Source of the DNA: Comamonadaceae bacterium | GTDB taxonomy: Bacteria > Pseudomonadota > Gammaproteobacteria > Burkholderiales > Burkholderiaceae_C | Length of the DNA stretch: 64,000 bases | Direction of reading: 5' to 3' | Assembly (NCBI GenBank): GCA_027484575.1 | Contig: JAIXSQ010000013.1 | Span: 186,001 to 250,000, forward strand | Part shown: piece after piece, positions 12,168 through 24,282 of the stretch | Layout of the letters: each line of letters opens with the position of its first letter | How positions within the stretch are numbered: position 1 is the stretch's first letter | Notes under the pieces: model-generated | The model's database searches: none | What the model saw: the letters and a program-made list of their open reading frames with translations, nothing else | What the model was told of the DNA's origin: nothing | Made by a program: the position numbers and the translations under genes

Positions 12168-14630
12168 TCAGTCGTAGTTGCTGAAGCGGCTGGGGCCGGG
12201 CAGGGTCGGGTCGCGCAGCGGCTCGTAGCGCGGGATATTCTGGCGCAGCGCGTTGACGGCCCCCGAACCGAAGCCGCTGAACCCCACGAGGTCCAGCTGG
12301 AACTGGATGCGCGTGACGGCCGTGCTGGTGCCGTTCTGCAGGCGCTCGAGCATGACACGGCCGATCCAGCAGCAGCCGTCGTATTCCACACCGAACAGCG
12401 ACGACACCGGGCGGCCGTCCTTGATGCTGTAGTTCATGCGGCCCAGGGCATACCAGCGGCCGCCGCCCTGGCCCCGGCCCTTGCCGAGGTCCTGCCCGCG
12501 GTCGCCCCACAGGTCGTTGAGCGGCCATTGCCAGCCGACGTCGATCTGCTCGCTGAAGCCGCGCGCCAGCCGGTAGGCCACGCTGACCGTGCGGTACGGC
12601 GTCGGGTTGTAGCGGCCGCCCACGGTGATGCGCTGCGACTGGCCCTGCTTGGGGTCGTACTGCACCACGCTGTCCAGCGTCCAGCGCGGCGACCAGTTGA
12701 GGGTGGCACCGAACAGGATGTCCGACAGGCGCTCGCTCACGGGCAGCTGCCCGGGCAGCGTGACCTGCTGGTCCTGGAAGCGCAGGCGCTGGGCCACCGC
12801 GAACCGCGCCAGCTCGGCGCCGGTGTCCGGCAGGATGAAGCGGGTCTGGGCGCCCACGGTCAGCAGGCTGTTGTCCGCGATCCGGTCGTTGCCGACGAAG
12901 GTGTTCTCGCTCCAGATGCTGGCGAAGTTGAAGTCGGCCGCCGCGGTGTCGTACAGCGGGATGCGCCCCTGGTCGCGGAACGGCGTGTACACGTAGAACG
13001 CACGCGGCTCCAGCGTCTGCAGGAACGAGCGGCCGAACAGCGAGGCCTGGCGCTCGAACACCAGGCCGCTGTCCAGGCTGAACGTGGGCACCGACAGCGC
13101 GCTGCTGGTCTCGCCGGTGGCCAGCGGCCGGTCGAAGCTGTACTGGCGCGCGTGCAGCTGCATGCGCGGCGTGATGAACCAGCCGGGGGCCTGCCAGGGC
13201 CGCTCGATGCGCGCCAGCATGTAGTTGCGCGCCGCGTTGGGCTGCAGCGTCAGCAGCGGCACCGACTCGAAGCGCGTCGTGTCCGCCTCCACGTAGGCCT
13301 GCAGGCCGGCCGGCAGGTCGGCGCGCGCGTAGCGGGCCTGCAGCTGCGGCAGGCGGTCGTAGGGCGGCACGATCGGCGCCGAGACGTCCTGCAGCGTCTG
13401 CCACTTGAGCACCCGGGCCGTGGCGCCCCAGTAACCGCTGGCCCAGCCGAACTGCGCGTCGCTGGTCAGCAGGCGCTGGGTCAGCGCGGTGATCGAGCGG
13501 TTGAAGTCGCGCCAGTAGTTGTCGTCGCTGACGCGGTTCAGGTTGATGTTGGCGCCCACGGTGCCCAGCCCCGGCACGTCCGTGATCGTCCCGTTGTGGC
13601 GCCAGCTGTAGCCCCAGCGGTCCAGGCCGCCGCGCAGCTGGTCGCCGGGCAGGTAGTTCGCCCGCAGCTCGCCGCGGTAGTCGCGCTCCAGGTACCGGAA
13701 CTCCCCCGCCAGGTCGACGCCCCGCTTGCTCATGAGCATCGGGTACAGGGTCAGGTCGCGGTTGGGCGCGAGGTCGAAGTAGTACGGCAGCCGCAGGTCG
13801 ATGCCGTTGATCGTGTCCACCCCGAGGCTGGGCGGCAGGAAGCCGCTCTTGCGCTGCTCGCTCAGCGGGAACGTGAGGCTGGGGATGGGCACCGCCGGCA
13901 CGCCGAACAGCGAGATCACGGCGTTGGTCGCGCGGCCTTCGTCCGCCTCGCGGTCAATGGCGATCCGGCTGGCCCGCAGGATCCAGGCCGGCACCCAGCC
14001 CGGGAAATCCTCGCGCTGGCAGGTGCTGTAGTCGGCGTCGCTCACCACCATGCGCGACTCGTCGATGAAGTCGACGCGTCGTGCTTGCCCGTAGGCGTCG
14101 TTGCGCAGGAAGCGGTAGTCGGGCGCGGTGAAGAAGCCCTCGAACGCGTCTAGGCGCAGCTCGAGCTCGGGACCGCGGAACACGTCGCCGGCCTTGTTGA
14201 TGCGCACGTTGCCGCGCGCCCTGGCCATGTCGGTCGTCTGGTCGTAGGTGAGCCGGTCGGCCCGCAGCACCGTGTCGCCCTTGCGCAGCTCGGCATTGCC
14301 CTCCACCAGCGTCTCGAGCTCGGTCTGGCCGCCGATGCGGTCGCCGCGCACGAACGTGGGCACCTGGCCGCGCGCGTCCGGCGGCAGCTGCTCGCTCAGG
14401 AGCGGCGATGTGCGCAGCTGCGGCGTGGCGCGCAGCGCGGGCACGGGGGCGGCGGGGGACGCATCCTGCGCGGCGGCCGTGCCGCCGTGCAGGACGCCCA
14501 GCACGGCCAGTGCGAGCGGGGACAGCGGGTGGCGGTTGCGCAAGGTCCTGGGCGGGTGGTCGTGCAGGGGGATGGGGCCGCGCCGCTGGACCGGTCGCGC
14601 CAGGGTGCGTTTGTAGAATGGATTATCCAT
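12168..14630 (-). CDS. lptD: LPS-assembly protein LptD
   Basis: LptD is the outer-membrane beta-barrel that inserts lipopolysaccharide into the outer leaflet with LptE. The 820-residue protein has an N-terminal segment with a hydrophobic core (PLALAVLGVLHGGTAAAQ) that fits a signal peptide with an unusually long N-region. The OstA-like periplasmic domain (residues 90-230, with GNAELRKGDTVLRADRLTYD) follows, then the barrel from about residue 260 to the end. SEQRKSGFLPPSLG and the C-terminal Cys pair GCCWIG are recognisable. The ATG at 14630 overlaps the divergent amgK ATG within one CATG. A TTG 31 codons downstream would give a standard signal peptide but lacks a well-spaced ribosome binding site. 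Confidence 0.94.
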   Translation of the reverse strand: MDNPFYKRTLARPVQRRGPIPLHDHPPRTLRNRHPLSPLALAVLGVLHGGTAAAQDASPAAPVPALRATPQLRTSPLLSEQLPPDARGQVPTFVRGDRIGGQTELETLVEGNAELRKGDTVLRADRLTYDQTTDMARARGNVRINKAGDVFRGPELELRLDAFEGFFTAPDYRFLRNDAYGQARRVDFIDESRMVVSDADYSTCQREDFPGWVPAWILRASRIAIDREADEGRATNAVISLFGVPAVPIPSLTFPLSEQRKSGFLPPSLGVDTINGIDLRLPYYFDLAPNRDLTLYPMLMSKRGVDLAGEFRYLERDYRGELRANYLPGDQLRGGLDRWGYSWRHNGTITDVPGLGTVGANINLNRVSDDNYWRDFNRSITALTQRLLTSDAQFGWASGYWGATARVLKWQTLQDVSAPIVPPYDRLPQLQARYARADLPAGLQAYVEADTTRFESVPLLTLQPNAARNYMLARIERPWQAPGWFITPRMQLHARQYSFDRPLATGETSSALSVPTFSLDSGLVFERQASLFGRSFLQTLEPRAFYVYTPFRDQGRIPLYDTAAADFNFASIWSENTFVGNDRIADNSLLTVGAQTRFILPDTGAELARFAVAQRLRFQDQQVTLPGQLPVSERLSDILFGATLNWSPRWTLDSVVQYDPKQGQSQRITVGGRYNPTPYRTVSVAYRLARGFSEQIDVGWQWPLNDLWGDRGQDLGKGRGQGGGRWYALGRMNYSIKDGRPVSSLFGVEYDGCCWIGRVMLERLQNGTSTAVTRIQFQLDLVGFSGFGSGAVNALRQNIPRYEPLRDPTLPGPSRFSNYD

Positions 14631-15726
14631 GAGCGACTCCCCCTCACCCGCCGCGCCGCAGCCGGATGCGGCACCGGCCGTGACCTGGGCCGACCCCGCG
14701 CGCGCAGCCGCGTTCCAGCGCTGGCTGGCCGGCCTGGCCGACACCCACCAACTCGACGTCGCCAGCGTGCGCCTGGCCTCGGCCGACGCGAGCTTCCGAC
14801 GCTACCTGCGCATCGACGCCGCGGCGGGCAGCCGCATCGTGATGGACGCCCCGCCCGACAAGGAGGACTGCCGTCCCTTCGTGCGCGTCGCCCAGCTCAT
14901 GCGCGACGCCGGACTGCACGTGCCGCGCGTGCTGGCCTGGGACGAGCCGCAGGGCTTCATGCTGCTCGACGACCTGGGCCGGCAGACCATGATGGACGTG
15001 CTGGACCCGGCCGACGCCCAGGCAGCGCAACCGCTGTACCTGCGTGCCATCGATGCGCTGATCGCGTGGCAGCTGGCCTCGCGGCCGGGCACGCTGCCCG
15101 CGTACGACGAGGCCCTGCTGCGGCGCGAGCTGTCGCTGTTCCCCGACTGGTACCTGGCGCGCCACCGCGGCATCGCGGTGGAGGGCACGGTGCGTGACAC
15201 GCTGGACCAGGCCTTCGGACTCATCGTGCAGTCCAACCTGGCGGCACCCGCGGTGTACGTGCACCGCGACTTCATGCCGCGCAACCTGATGCTTCCCGGC
15301 GCGGCCGACGAGCCGCGGTTGGGCGTGCTGGACTTCCAGGACGCGGTGCACGGCCCCATCACCTACGACATCGCCAGCCTCATGCGCGATGCATTCCTGA
15401 GCTGGGACGAGGAGGTGGTGCTCGACGTGACCGTGCGCTACTGGCAGAAGGCGCTGAAGGCCGGCCTGCCGGTCGACCCGGACTTCGGCGAGTTCTACCG
15501 CGCGGTCGAGTGGATGGGGCTGCAGCGCCACCTGAAGGTCGCCGGCATCTTCGCCCGGCTGACCCTGCGCGACGGCAAGCCGAAGTACCTGGCCGACGCG
15601 CCGCGCTTCATCGGCTACATCCGCGCCACGGCCAGCCGCTACCGGCCGCTCGCCCCGCTGCTGCAGCTGGTCGACCAGGTCGAGGGCACCCAGGCCGCCA
15701 CCGGCTACGCGTTCGGCCGGGTCTGA
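14629..15726 (+). CDS. amgK: N-acetylmuramate/N-acetylglucosamine anomeric kinase AmgK
   Basis: The 365-residue protein belongs to the aminoglycoside phosphotransferase fold. ASADASFRRYLRID and the hinge-like MLLDDLGRQTMMDVL occur in the N-lobe. VYVHRDFMPRNLML carries the catalytic Asp (Brenner motif), and LGVLDFQDAVHGP supplies the metal-binding Asp. AmgK phosphorylates MurNAc and GlcNAc at C1 with ATP in cell-wall recycling; MurU, encoded at 4.1 kb, then adds UMP. In Pseudomonas amgK and murU are adjacent beside lptD; here only amgK keeps that place. A -10-like TAGAAT at 14613-14618, inside the 5' end of lptD, would start transcription almost at the ATG, giving a very short leader. Confidence 0.9.
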   Translation: MSDSPSPAAPQPDAAPAVTWADPARAAAFQRWLAGLADTHQLDVASVRLASADASFRRYLRIDAAAGSRIVMDAPPDKEDCRPFVRVAQLMRDAGLHVPRVLAWDEPQGFMLLDDLGRQTMMDVLDPADAQAAQPLYLRAIDALIAWQLASRPGTLPAYDEALLRRELSLFPDWYLARHRGIAVEGTVRDTLDQAFGLIVQSNLAAPAVYVHRDFMPRNLMLPGAADEPRLGVLDFQDAVHGPITYDIASLMRDAFLSWDEEVVLDVTVRYWQKALKAGLPVDPDFGEFYRAVEWMGLQRHLKVAGIFARLTLRDGKPKYLADAPRFIGYIRATASRYRPLAPLLQLVDQVEGTQAATGYAFGRV

Positions 15727-15734
15727 AGGCCGCG

Positions 15735-16448
15735 ATGCCCCGGCTGCACTGCCCCGACGGCCTGGCCGAAGGCGCCCACCTCGCGCTGCCGCCGGCCGCC
15801 GCGCGCCACGTGCAGGTGCTGCGGCTGCAGCCGGGCGACGCGCTGACGCTGTTCGACGGCCGTGGCGGCGAATGGAGCGCCCGCGTGGACGCGATGGGCC
15901 GCCAGAGCGTCACGGTCCACGTCGGCGCGCATGCGCCGCGCGAGTGCGAGCCCGGCCGCGACATCCACCTGGCCCTGGGCGTGCCGGCCAACGAACGCAT
16001 GGACTGGTTGGTGGAAAAGGCCACCGAGCTGGGCGCCGCCAGCATCCAGCCGCTGGTGACCGAACGCACCGTGCTGCGCCTGGCCGGCGAGCGCGCCGAC
16101 AAGCGCCGCGCGCACTGGCAGGCGGTGGCCATCGCGGCCTGCGAGCAATGCGGCGGCAACCGCGTGCCCCCGGTGCACCCGCTGGCGGATCTGGCCCGCT
16201 GGAGCCCAGCCGGAGGCTTGCAGCGCTGCGTGCTGTCGCTGGCCGACGATGCCGGACCGCTGCCACTGGCCGGCACGTCGCCCTTGCTGCTGCTGTCCGG
16301 CCCCGAAGGGGGCCTGAGTCCCCGCGAGGAAGCGGCCGCCCGCGCTGCCGGCTTCCAGCCCGTGCGGCTGGGCTCGCGGGTGCTGCGCGCCGAGACCGCG
16401 CCCCTGGCCGCCCTGGCCGCCCTGACCCTGGGAGCCACGGCGCCATGA
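15735..16448 (+). CDS. rsmE: 16S rRNA (uracil1498-N3)-methyltransferase
   Basis: A 237-residue SPOUT-class enzyme that methylates U1498 of 16S rRNA. An N-terminal PUA-like part (HLALPPAAARHVQVLRLQPGD) is followed by the knotted methyltransferase domain with KATELGAASIQPLVTERT, LLLLSGPEGGLSPREEAAA and a C-terminal LGSRVLRAETAPLAAL, all typical of RsmE. The ATG at 15735 begins eight bases after the amgK stop and the gene overlaps the MFS gene by ATGA. The three genes form one plus-strand unit. Confidence 0.95.
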   Translation: MPRLHCPDGLAEGAHLALPPAAARHVQVLRLQPGDALTLFDGRGGEWSARVDAMGRQSVTVHVGAHAPRECEPGRDIHLALGVPANERMDWLVEKATELGAASIQPLVTERTVLRLAGERADKRRAHWQAVAIAACEQCGGNRVPPVHPLADLARWSPAGGLQRCVLSLADDAGPLPLAGTSPLLLLSGPEGGLSPREEAAARAAGFQPVRLGSRVLRAETAPLAALAALTLGATAP

Positions 16449-17620
16449 ACCGGCATCTCGCCCTGCTGGCCGTGTGCCAGGGGCTGTTCCTCACCAACAA
16501 CGTCACCTTCATCGCCATCAACGGCCTGGTCGGCTTCTCGCTCGCACCGGCCCCGTGGATGGCCACGCTGCCGGTCATGGGCTACGTGGTGGGCGGCGCG
16601 CTGTCCACCGGTGTCGTGGCCCGCACGCAGCGCGCCTGGGGCCGCCAGCGCTCGTTCCAGGCCGGCCTGCTGGTCGCCTGCCTGGCGGCGCTGCTGTGCG
16701 CGTGGGCGGCGGCCAGCCGCAACTTCGGCCTGCTGTGCGCCGCCACCCTGCTGGCCGGCTACTACAACGCCAACGCCGGCCTGTACCGGTTCGCGGCGGC
16801 CGAGCTGGTGCCCCCGGCCGGCCGCGAGAAAGCCGTGTCGCTGGTGATGGCCGGTGGCCTGATCGGCGCCATCGCCGGTCCCAACCTCGCGACCCACACC
16901 CGCACCCTGCTGCCGGTGCCGTTCGCCGGCGCCTACCTCGCGCTGGCAGGTGTCGCGCTGCTGGCGATGGCGCTGATGGCCTTCCTGCGCTTCCCGCCGC
17001 CCCCCGCGCCGGCCAGCCTGCCGCCAGGCCGGCCGCTCGGGCAGGTGATGCGGCAGCCGGCCTTCATCGTCGCCGCGCTCGCGGGTGCGCTGGGCTATGG
17101 CGTGATGAACCTGCTGATGGCGGCGACGCCGCTGGCCATGCAGCAGTGCGGCCTGCCGTTCGCCGACGCGGCGCTGGTGCTCGAGTGGCACGTGATCGGC
17201 ATGTTCGCGCCCGGCTTCTTCACCGGCCACCTGATCAAGCGCTTCGGCGCGCTGCCGGTGATGGGCGTCGGGGTGCTGCTGAACCTGGGCTGCGTGGCGA
17301 TCGCCCTGTCGGGTGTCGACCTGCACCAGTTCCTCGCCGCGCTGTTCCTGTTGGGCGTGGGCTGGAACTTCCTGTTCACCGGCAGCACCACGCTGTCGCT
17401 GTCCGCCTACGGGCCGCAGGAGAAGGACCAGGCGCAAGGGGCGCTCAACTTCTTCGTGATGGCCACGCTGGCGGTGACCTCGTTCGCCTCGGGCGTGCTG
17501 GTCACGGGGCGGGGCTGGGCCTGGCTGAACTGGGGCGCGCTGGTCCCGGTGGCCCTGGTGGCGATCGCGCTCGGCTGGCTGGCCCTGCGCGGCCGGCAGG
17601 CGCCCGCGGCCGCGGCCTGA
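16445..17620 (+). CDS. Major facilitator superfamily transporter
   Basis: A 391-residue integral membrane protein with about twelve hydrophobic segments. It has the usual MFS halves: residues 1-185, with the GxxxR-like loop VARTQRAWGRQ between helices 2 and 3, and residues 205-391. The sequence YYNANAGLYRFAAAEL near residue 100 resembles a group of uncharacterised proton-coupled carriers. No substrate motif was recognised. The gene overlaps rsmE by four bases and probably depends on the amgK promoter. Function beyond transport cannot be inferred. Confidence 0.85.
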   Translation: MNRHLALLAVCQGLFLTNNVTFIAINGLVGFSLAPAPWMATLPVMGYVVGGALSTGVVARTQRAWGRQRSFQAGLLVACLAALLCAWAAASRNFGLLCAATLLAGYYNANAGLYRFAAAELVPPAGREKAVSLVMAGGLIGAIAGPNLATHTRTLLPVPFAGAYLALAGVALLAMALMAFLRFPPPPAPASLPPGRPLGQVMRQPAFIVAALAGALGYGVMNLLMAATPLAMQQCGLPFADAALVLEWHVIGMFAPGFFTGHLIKRFGALPVMGVGVLLNLGCVAIALSGVDLHQFLAALFLLGVGWNFLFTGSTTLSLSAYGPQEKDQAQGALNFFVMATLAVTSFASGVLVTGRGWAWLNWGALVPVALVAIALGWLALRGRQAPAAAA

Positions 17621-17633
17621 AGCGCCGCGCGTG

Positions 17634-18518
17634 TCAGGCCGCCTGGGCCTGGCTGTCCTGCCCAGGGAACTGGTCGTCGAGCCAGCGGTCCAGGCAGTCG
17701 TAGACGCGCTGGTTCTGCAGCTCGTTGAAGACCTCGTGGTACAGCGCGTCGAAGCAGCAGCTGGTCACCACGGTGTCGGGCGCCGCCGACGCGAAGGCGT
17801 GGCTGCCGTCGGGGTCCACCAGCCGGTCGGCCCCGCCGTACAGCAGCAGCGTGGGCACGGACCACTCGTGCGCGTGGGCCACGATGCGCGGCCCGGCATC
17901 GGTAATGAACCGCGCCAGGCGCGGGCTGATGCGGTCGTGCACCCGCGGGTCGTTGCGGTAGGCGCGCACCACCGCGTGGTCCTGCGACAGCCAGCGCGGG
18001 TCCAGGCCGTTGCCCACCCGCAGGCGCGGCGCCACCTGCGGCAGCACGCGCAGCAGCAGCCGCTGCAGCGGGCTCATGCGCGTGGCGAACGCGGGAGACG
18101 ACAGCACCAGGCCGTCGACGAAGCGGGGATCGCGCAGCACGTAGCTGGCCGCGACCGCGCCGCCCATGCTGTGGCCCAGCAGCAGCAGCGGCACGCCCGC
18201 CGGCGTGCGCAGGCGCGTGCTCTCGACGATCTCGGCCAGGTCGTCCACCAGCCGGTCGGTGGTGGGCAGGTCACCCGGCATGCCACCCGACTCGCCATGG
18301 CCGTACTGGTCGTAGCCGCGGACCGCGAAGCCGCCTTCGGTCAGCCAGCTGGCCAAGCGCTCGTAGCGCCCGGCATGCTCGCCCAGGCCGTGCACCAGCA
18401 CGACCACGCCGCGCAGGGGAATGTCGTCCTGCAATGGCCAGTCCTGCACGGCGAGGTTGTCGCCGTCGCTGGCCGTGAAGGTGGAGAGGGTGGACGCGGA
18501 TGCGGCAGAGGCAGGCAT
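17634..18518 (-). CDS. Alpha/beta hydrolase of the monoacylglycerol lipase type
   Basis: A 294-residue cytosolic hydrolase. The oxyanion segment VVLVHGLGEHAGRYERLA, the nucleophile elbow LLGHSMGGAVAAS, the acid in LLLYGGADRLVD and the His in DALYHEVFNE give a complete catalytic triad in the order of lysophospholipase/monoacylglycerol lipase proteins (PldB/MgtA-like, Hydrolase_4). It probably cleaves acyl esters of glycerolipids, though the natural substrate is unknown. No signal peptide was seen. It converges with the MFS gene, 13 bases apart, and is followed upstream by the M20 peptidase gene on the same strand. Confidence 0.88.
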   Translation of the reverse strand: MPASAASASTLSTFTASDGDNLAVQDWPLQDDIPLRGVVVLVHGLGEHAGRYERLASWLTEGGFAVRGYDQYGHGESGGMPGDLPTTDRLVDDLAEIVESTRLRTPAGVPLLLLGHSMGGAVAASYVLRDPRFVDGLVLSSPAFATRMSPLQRLLLRVLPQVAPRLRVGNGLDPRWLSQDHAVVRAYRNDPRVHDRISPRLARFITDAGPRIVAHAHEWSVPTLLLYGGADRLVDPDGSHAFASAAPDTVVTSCCFDALYHEVFNELQNQRVYDCLDRWLDDQFPGQDSQAQAA

Positions 18519-18616
18519 CGGGCCGGATCTTCTCCGCAACCCGAAATCCCACGCAACCGGCCGTCCGGCAGAGGCGAGCGCGACCGTGGCAAATGCACGC
18601 GCCGCGCCTCGCCCGT

Positions 18617-20089
<1,473 letters not shown>

Positions 20090-20129
20090 GGGGATGCCAC
20101 TGTACGCCGCGGCGGGCTAGAGTGCAGAC

Positions 20130-20918
20130 ATGGGAGCAGCAGACGGCAACGGCGGCCAGGCCGCGGGCACGGTGCGCGTGGGCATCGGTGGCTGGACGTT
20201 CGCGCCCTGGCGCGGCAGCTTCTTCCCGCCGGGCCTGCCGCATGCGCAGGAGCTGCACCACGCCAGCCGGCGCGTCACCGCCATCGAGGTGAACGGCACC
20301 TTCTACAGCCTCTTCGACGCCGCCACGTTCGCGCGCTGGCACGATGAGGTGCCCGACGGCTTCCGCTTCAGCCTGAAGGCCCACCGCGCCACCACGCAGC
20401 GGCGCGACCCGGCCCAGGCCGCCGAGGCGGTCACGCGCTTCCTGGGCTCGGGGCTGCAGGTCCTGGGCGACAAGCTCGGGCCCATCGTGTGGCCCTGGGT
20501 GCCCACGCGGGCCTTCGACGCCGCGCAGGTCGCCGCCTTCCTGGCCCTGCTGCCGCCCGAGCTCGGCGGCCGGCCGCTGCAGCACGTGCTCGACGTGCGG
20601 CATCCCAGCTTCGACACCCCGGCCTTCTTCGAGCTGCTGCGCCGCCATGGCTGCACCGCGGTGCACACCGACTCGCCCAAGTGGGCCGCCCTGGCCGATG
20701 CGCAGGCCCCGCTCGCCTACCTGCGGCTCATGCGCAACCGTGCCGCCGAGCCCACCGGCTATCCGGCGGCCGAGCTCGATGCCTGGGCCGCCGGTGCGCA
20801 GGCCTGGGTCGCCGGCGGACGGGACGCCTGGGTGTTCTTCATCAACGGCGACAAGGAGCGAGCGCCCGCGGCCGCGCTGGCCCTGCTCGACCGTGTGGGC
20901 ACGCAGCCTGGGCGGTAG
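20130..20918 (+). CDS. DUF72 domain protein
   Basis: A 262-residue protein of the widely conserved DUF72 (YecE-like) TIM-barrel family. VRVGIGGWTFAPWRGSFFP at the N-terminus, the VTAIEVNGTFYS strand, FRFSLKAHRATTQ and the terminal WVFFINGDKERAPAAAL region are typical. The biochemical role of the family is not established. The ATG at 20130 follows a short gap from the divergent peptidase gene, with AGAGTGCAGAC upstream and no clear ribosome binding site. Confidence 0.88.
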   Translation: MGAADGNGGQAAGTVRVGIGGWTFAPWRGSFFPPGLPHAQELHHASRRVTAIEVNGTFYSLFDAATFARWHDEVPDGFRFSLKAHRATTQRRDPAQAAEAVTRFLGSGLQVLGDKLGPIVWPWVPTRAFDAAQVAAFLALLPPELGGRPLQHVLDVRHPSFDTPAFFELLRRHGCTAVHTDSPKWAALADAQAPLAYLRLMRNRAAEPTGYPAAELDAWAAGAQAWVAGGRDAWVFFINGDKERAPAAALALLDRVGTQPGR

Positions 20919-21015
20919 GAGCCGGACGACACGGCTTTCCGCACGGCGCGTTCACGAGCCAACTCGCCGGTGGGGCCCAATCGCCGCATCGAACAAAGAC
21001 ACAGGGAGCACAGGC

Positions 21016-21210
21016 ATGGCCTTCGTCTTCGACACCGTCCCCGCCAACCGTGGCGTCATCGACATGGACAACCCGCGCGAGATCGCCTGGTGGACCAAGC
21101 GGTTCGCCTGCAACGAGCAGCAGCTGCGCGAGGCGGTCGGCCAAGTCGGCACCAACGCGGCGCAGGTCGAGCAGCTGCTCGACGGGCAGGAGTACATCCT
21201 GACGGTGTGA
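21016..21210 (+). CDS. Small DUF3606 protein
   Basis: A 64-residue soluble protein with the sequence IDMDNPREIAWWTKRFACN followed by QLREAVGQVGTNAAQVEQLL. This pattern is typical of DUF3606, a small helical family of unknown function found in many proteobacteria, often in stress-related regulons. GGGAG lies eight bases before the ATG, so translation is well supported. It is a lone gene between DUF72 and the convergent yigZ gene. Confidence 0.8.
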   Translation: MAFVFDTVPANRGVIDMDNPREIAWWTKRFACNEQQLREAVGQVGTNAAQVEQLLDGQEYILTV

Positions 21211-21221
21211 GGCGGGCACCC

Positions 21222-21800
21222 TCAGGCGTCGGCCGCGCAGGCCGCCCCGGCGTCGTGCAGGACGGCCAGCAGCCGGGCCAGGTCCGCTTGCGGCGCCGCG
21301 AAGCGCAAGAACACCAGGTTGGCATGCCGGGCCTCCAGCAGCAGGGCCCCGTGCGCTTCCAGGTGGCGGCGTGCCCAGCCTTCGCGCGCGTACGGCACCT
21401 CGCACCACCCGGCGCACTGGCGCTGCAGCGTGACCCGCTCACCCTGGAGCAGGGCCTGGGCGACGACCTCGGTGTAGGCCCGCACCAGGCCGCCGGCGCC
21501 CAGCTTCACGCCGCCGAACCAGCGCACCACGGTCGCCAGCACGCCGTCGAGCTGCTGGCGCCGCAGCACCTCCAGCATGGGGCGCCCGGCCGTGCCGCCG
21601 GGCTCGCAGTCATCGTTGGCGGCCGACTGGCCGCCCGCCATCAGGGCCCAGCAGACATGCGCCGACCCCGGATGCAGCGCGCGCAGGCGCGCCACTTCGG
21701 CCACGGCCTCGGCGCGCCCCGGCACGGGCTGCACGCAGGCGAGGAAGCGGCTCTTCTTGACCACGAGCTCGGCATGCACCGGCGCACGCAGGGTGTCCAT
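21222..21800 (-). CDS. yigZ: YigZ/IMPACT family protein
   Basis: A 192-residue cytosolic protein. The UPF0029 N-terminal domain contains VVKKSRFLACVQPV and CWALMAGGQSAANDDCEPGG, split around the conserved S-DGEPxGTAG-like segment (DDCEPGGTAGRPMLEVL) and VVRWFGGVKLGAGGL. The family is implicated in translation-related stress control and has been called a proline dipeptidase in some annotation without firm proof. It lies 37 bases after denD and is probably the last gene of the metX unit. Confidence 0.9.
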   Translation of the reverse strand: MDTLRAPVHAELVVKKSRFLACVQPVPGRAEAVAEVARLRALHPGSAHVCWALMAGGQSAANDDCEPGGTAGRPMLEVLRRQQLDGVLATVVRWFGGVKLGAGGLVRAYTEVVAQALLQGERVTLQRQCAGWCEVPYAREGWARRHLEAHGALLLEARHANLVFLRFAAPQADLARLLAVLHDAGAACAADA

Positions 21801-21837
21801 GGCACCAGGGACCGGCCCCCGGCCGGCCCGTCCCCGC

Positions 21838-22848
21838 TCAGGGAAGCCGTAGCGTGACGGCCTGCGGGTTCTCGCGCGCGTAGGCGCGCACCACGTCCTC
21901 GAAGCTGGCGTCGGCCTGCAGGCCCAGGGCCCGGGCGCGGTCCCACTGGATGTTGCCGGGCCAGGTGGCCACCAGCTTCTCGATCGCCGGATCGATCTCC
22001 CAGTCGAGCAGGTCGGTGGCCTGCGCCCCGGCGACGGCGCCCAGCGCCTGCGCCATCGCGCCCACGGTGGTGCGCAGCGAGGGCAGGTTGAGCGCCACCA
22101 GCGGGCCCCAGTCGGCCGGCGACGCCTCGGCGGCGCGGACCAGGCCTTCGATCGTGCGCGTGGGCGAGGCGACGGCCACCGGCGTCGCGGGCGCCACCGG
22201 CACGCGGGCGCGCACGCCGGCCAGCGGCTCGCGCACCATGCCCGAGAAGAAGCCCGACGCCGCCCCGTTGGGCTTGCCCGGACGCACCGTCACCGTCATC
22301 AGCCGCACGCTGCGGCCGGTGACGTAGCCCTTGCGCGCGTAGTCGGCCACCAGCTGCTCGCCGATGAACTTCTGGATGCCGTAACTGCCCTGCGGGGTGG
22401 GCAGGGTGTCGTCCAGGACCGGGTCGGGCAGCGGTTGGCCGGGCAGCTTGCCAAAGACGGCCAGCGAGCTGGCGAACACCAGCACTGGCCGGGACCCCAG
22501 CGCGCGGCAGGCCTCGAGCAGCTGGTGCGTGGCGGCGAAGTTGCTGCGCATGCCCAGGTCGAAGTCGGCCTCGCATTCGGCGCTCACCGCCGCAGCCAGG
22601 TGGAACACCACGTCGGTGCCGGCTTCGGGCAGCTGGCGCGACGTGGCCTGCTCCAGCAGGTCACCGCCCAGGTAGCGCACGCGGGCGTCGGCCTGCAGGT
22701 CGGCCGGCGGCGGCGCGCGGTCGGCCAGGGTGATGCGGGTGATGGGTGCGGCCGCGCGGCCGGCGACGGACAGGGTGCCGGCCGCGAGCAGGGTGCGGGC
22801 GAGGCGGGCGCCCAGGAAGCCGCAGCCGCCGGTGATGAGGATGTGCAT
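21838..22848 (-). CDS. denD: NAD-dependent epimerase/dehydratase, D-erythronate dehydrogenase type
   Basis: The 336-residue extended SDR begins with [19 protein letters not shown], the TGxxGxxG cofactor motif. It carries the active-site S-Y-K set in FASSLAVFG and [32 protein letters not shown] and the C-terminal [13 protein letters not shown] region match DenD, which oxidises D-erythronate to 2-oxo-tetronate. The usual partners of that pathway (OtnK, OtnC, OtnI) are not in the window, so the substrate here is inferred only from family resemblance. It follows chrA after 60 bases. Confidence 0.8.
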   Translation of the reverse strand: MHILITGGCGFLGARLARTLLAAGTLSVAGRAAAPITRITLADRAPPPADLQADARVRYLGGDLLEQATSRQLPEAGTDVVFHLAAAVSAECEADFDLGMRSNFAATHQLLEACRALGSRPVLVFASSLAVFGKLPGQPLPDPVLDDTLPTPQGSYGIQKFIGEQLVADYARKGYVTGRSVRLMTVTVRPGKPNGAASGFFSGMVREPLAGVRARVPVAPATPVAVASPTRTIEGLVRAAEASPADWGPLVALNLPSLRTTVGAMAQALGAVAGAQATDLLDWEIDPAIEKLVATWPGNIQWDRARALGLQADASFEDVVRAYARENPQAVTLRLP

Positions 22849-22908
22849 GGGCGCGCAGCATAGCGGCCGCGCGGCCCGGCAGCTGTCGTGCAGGCGGCGC
22901 CGGGCCCC

Positions 22909-24274
<1,366 letters not shown>

Positions 24275-24282
<8 letters not shown>

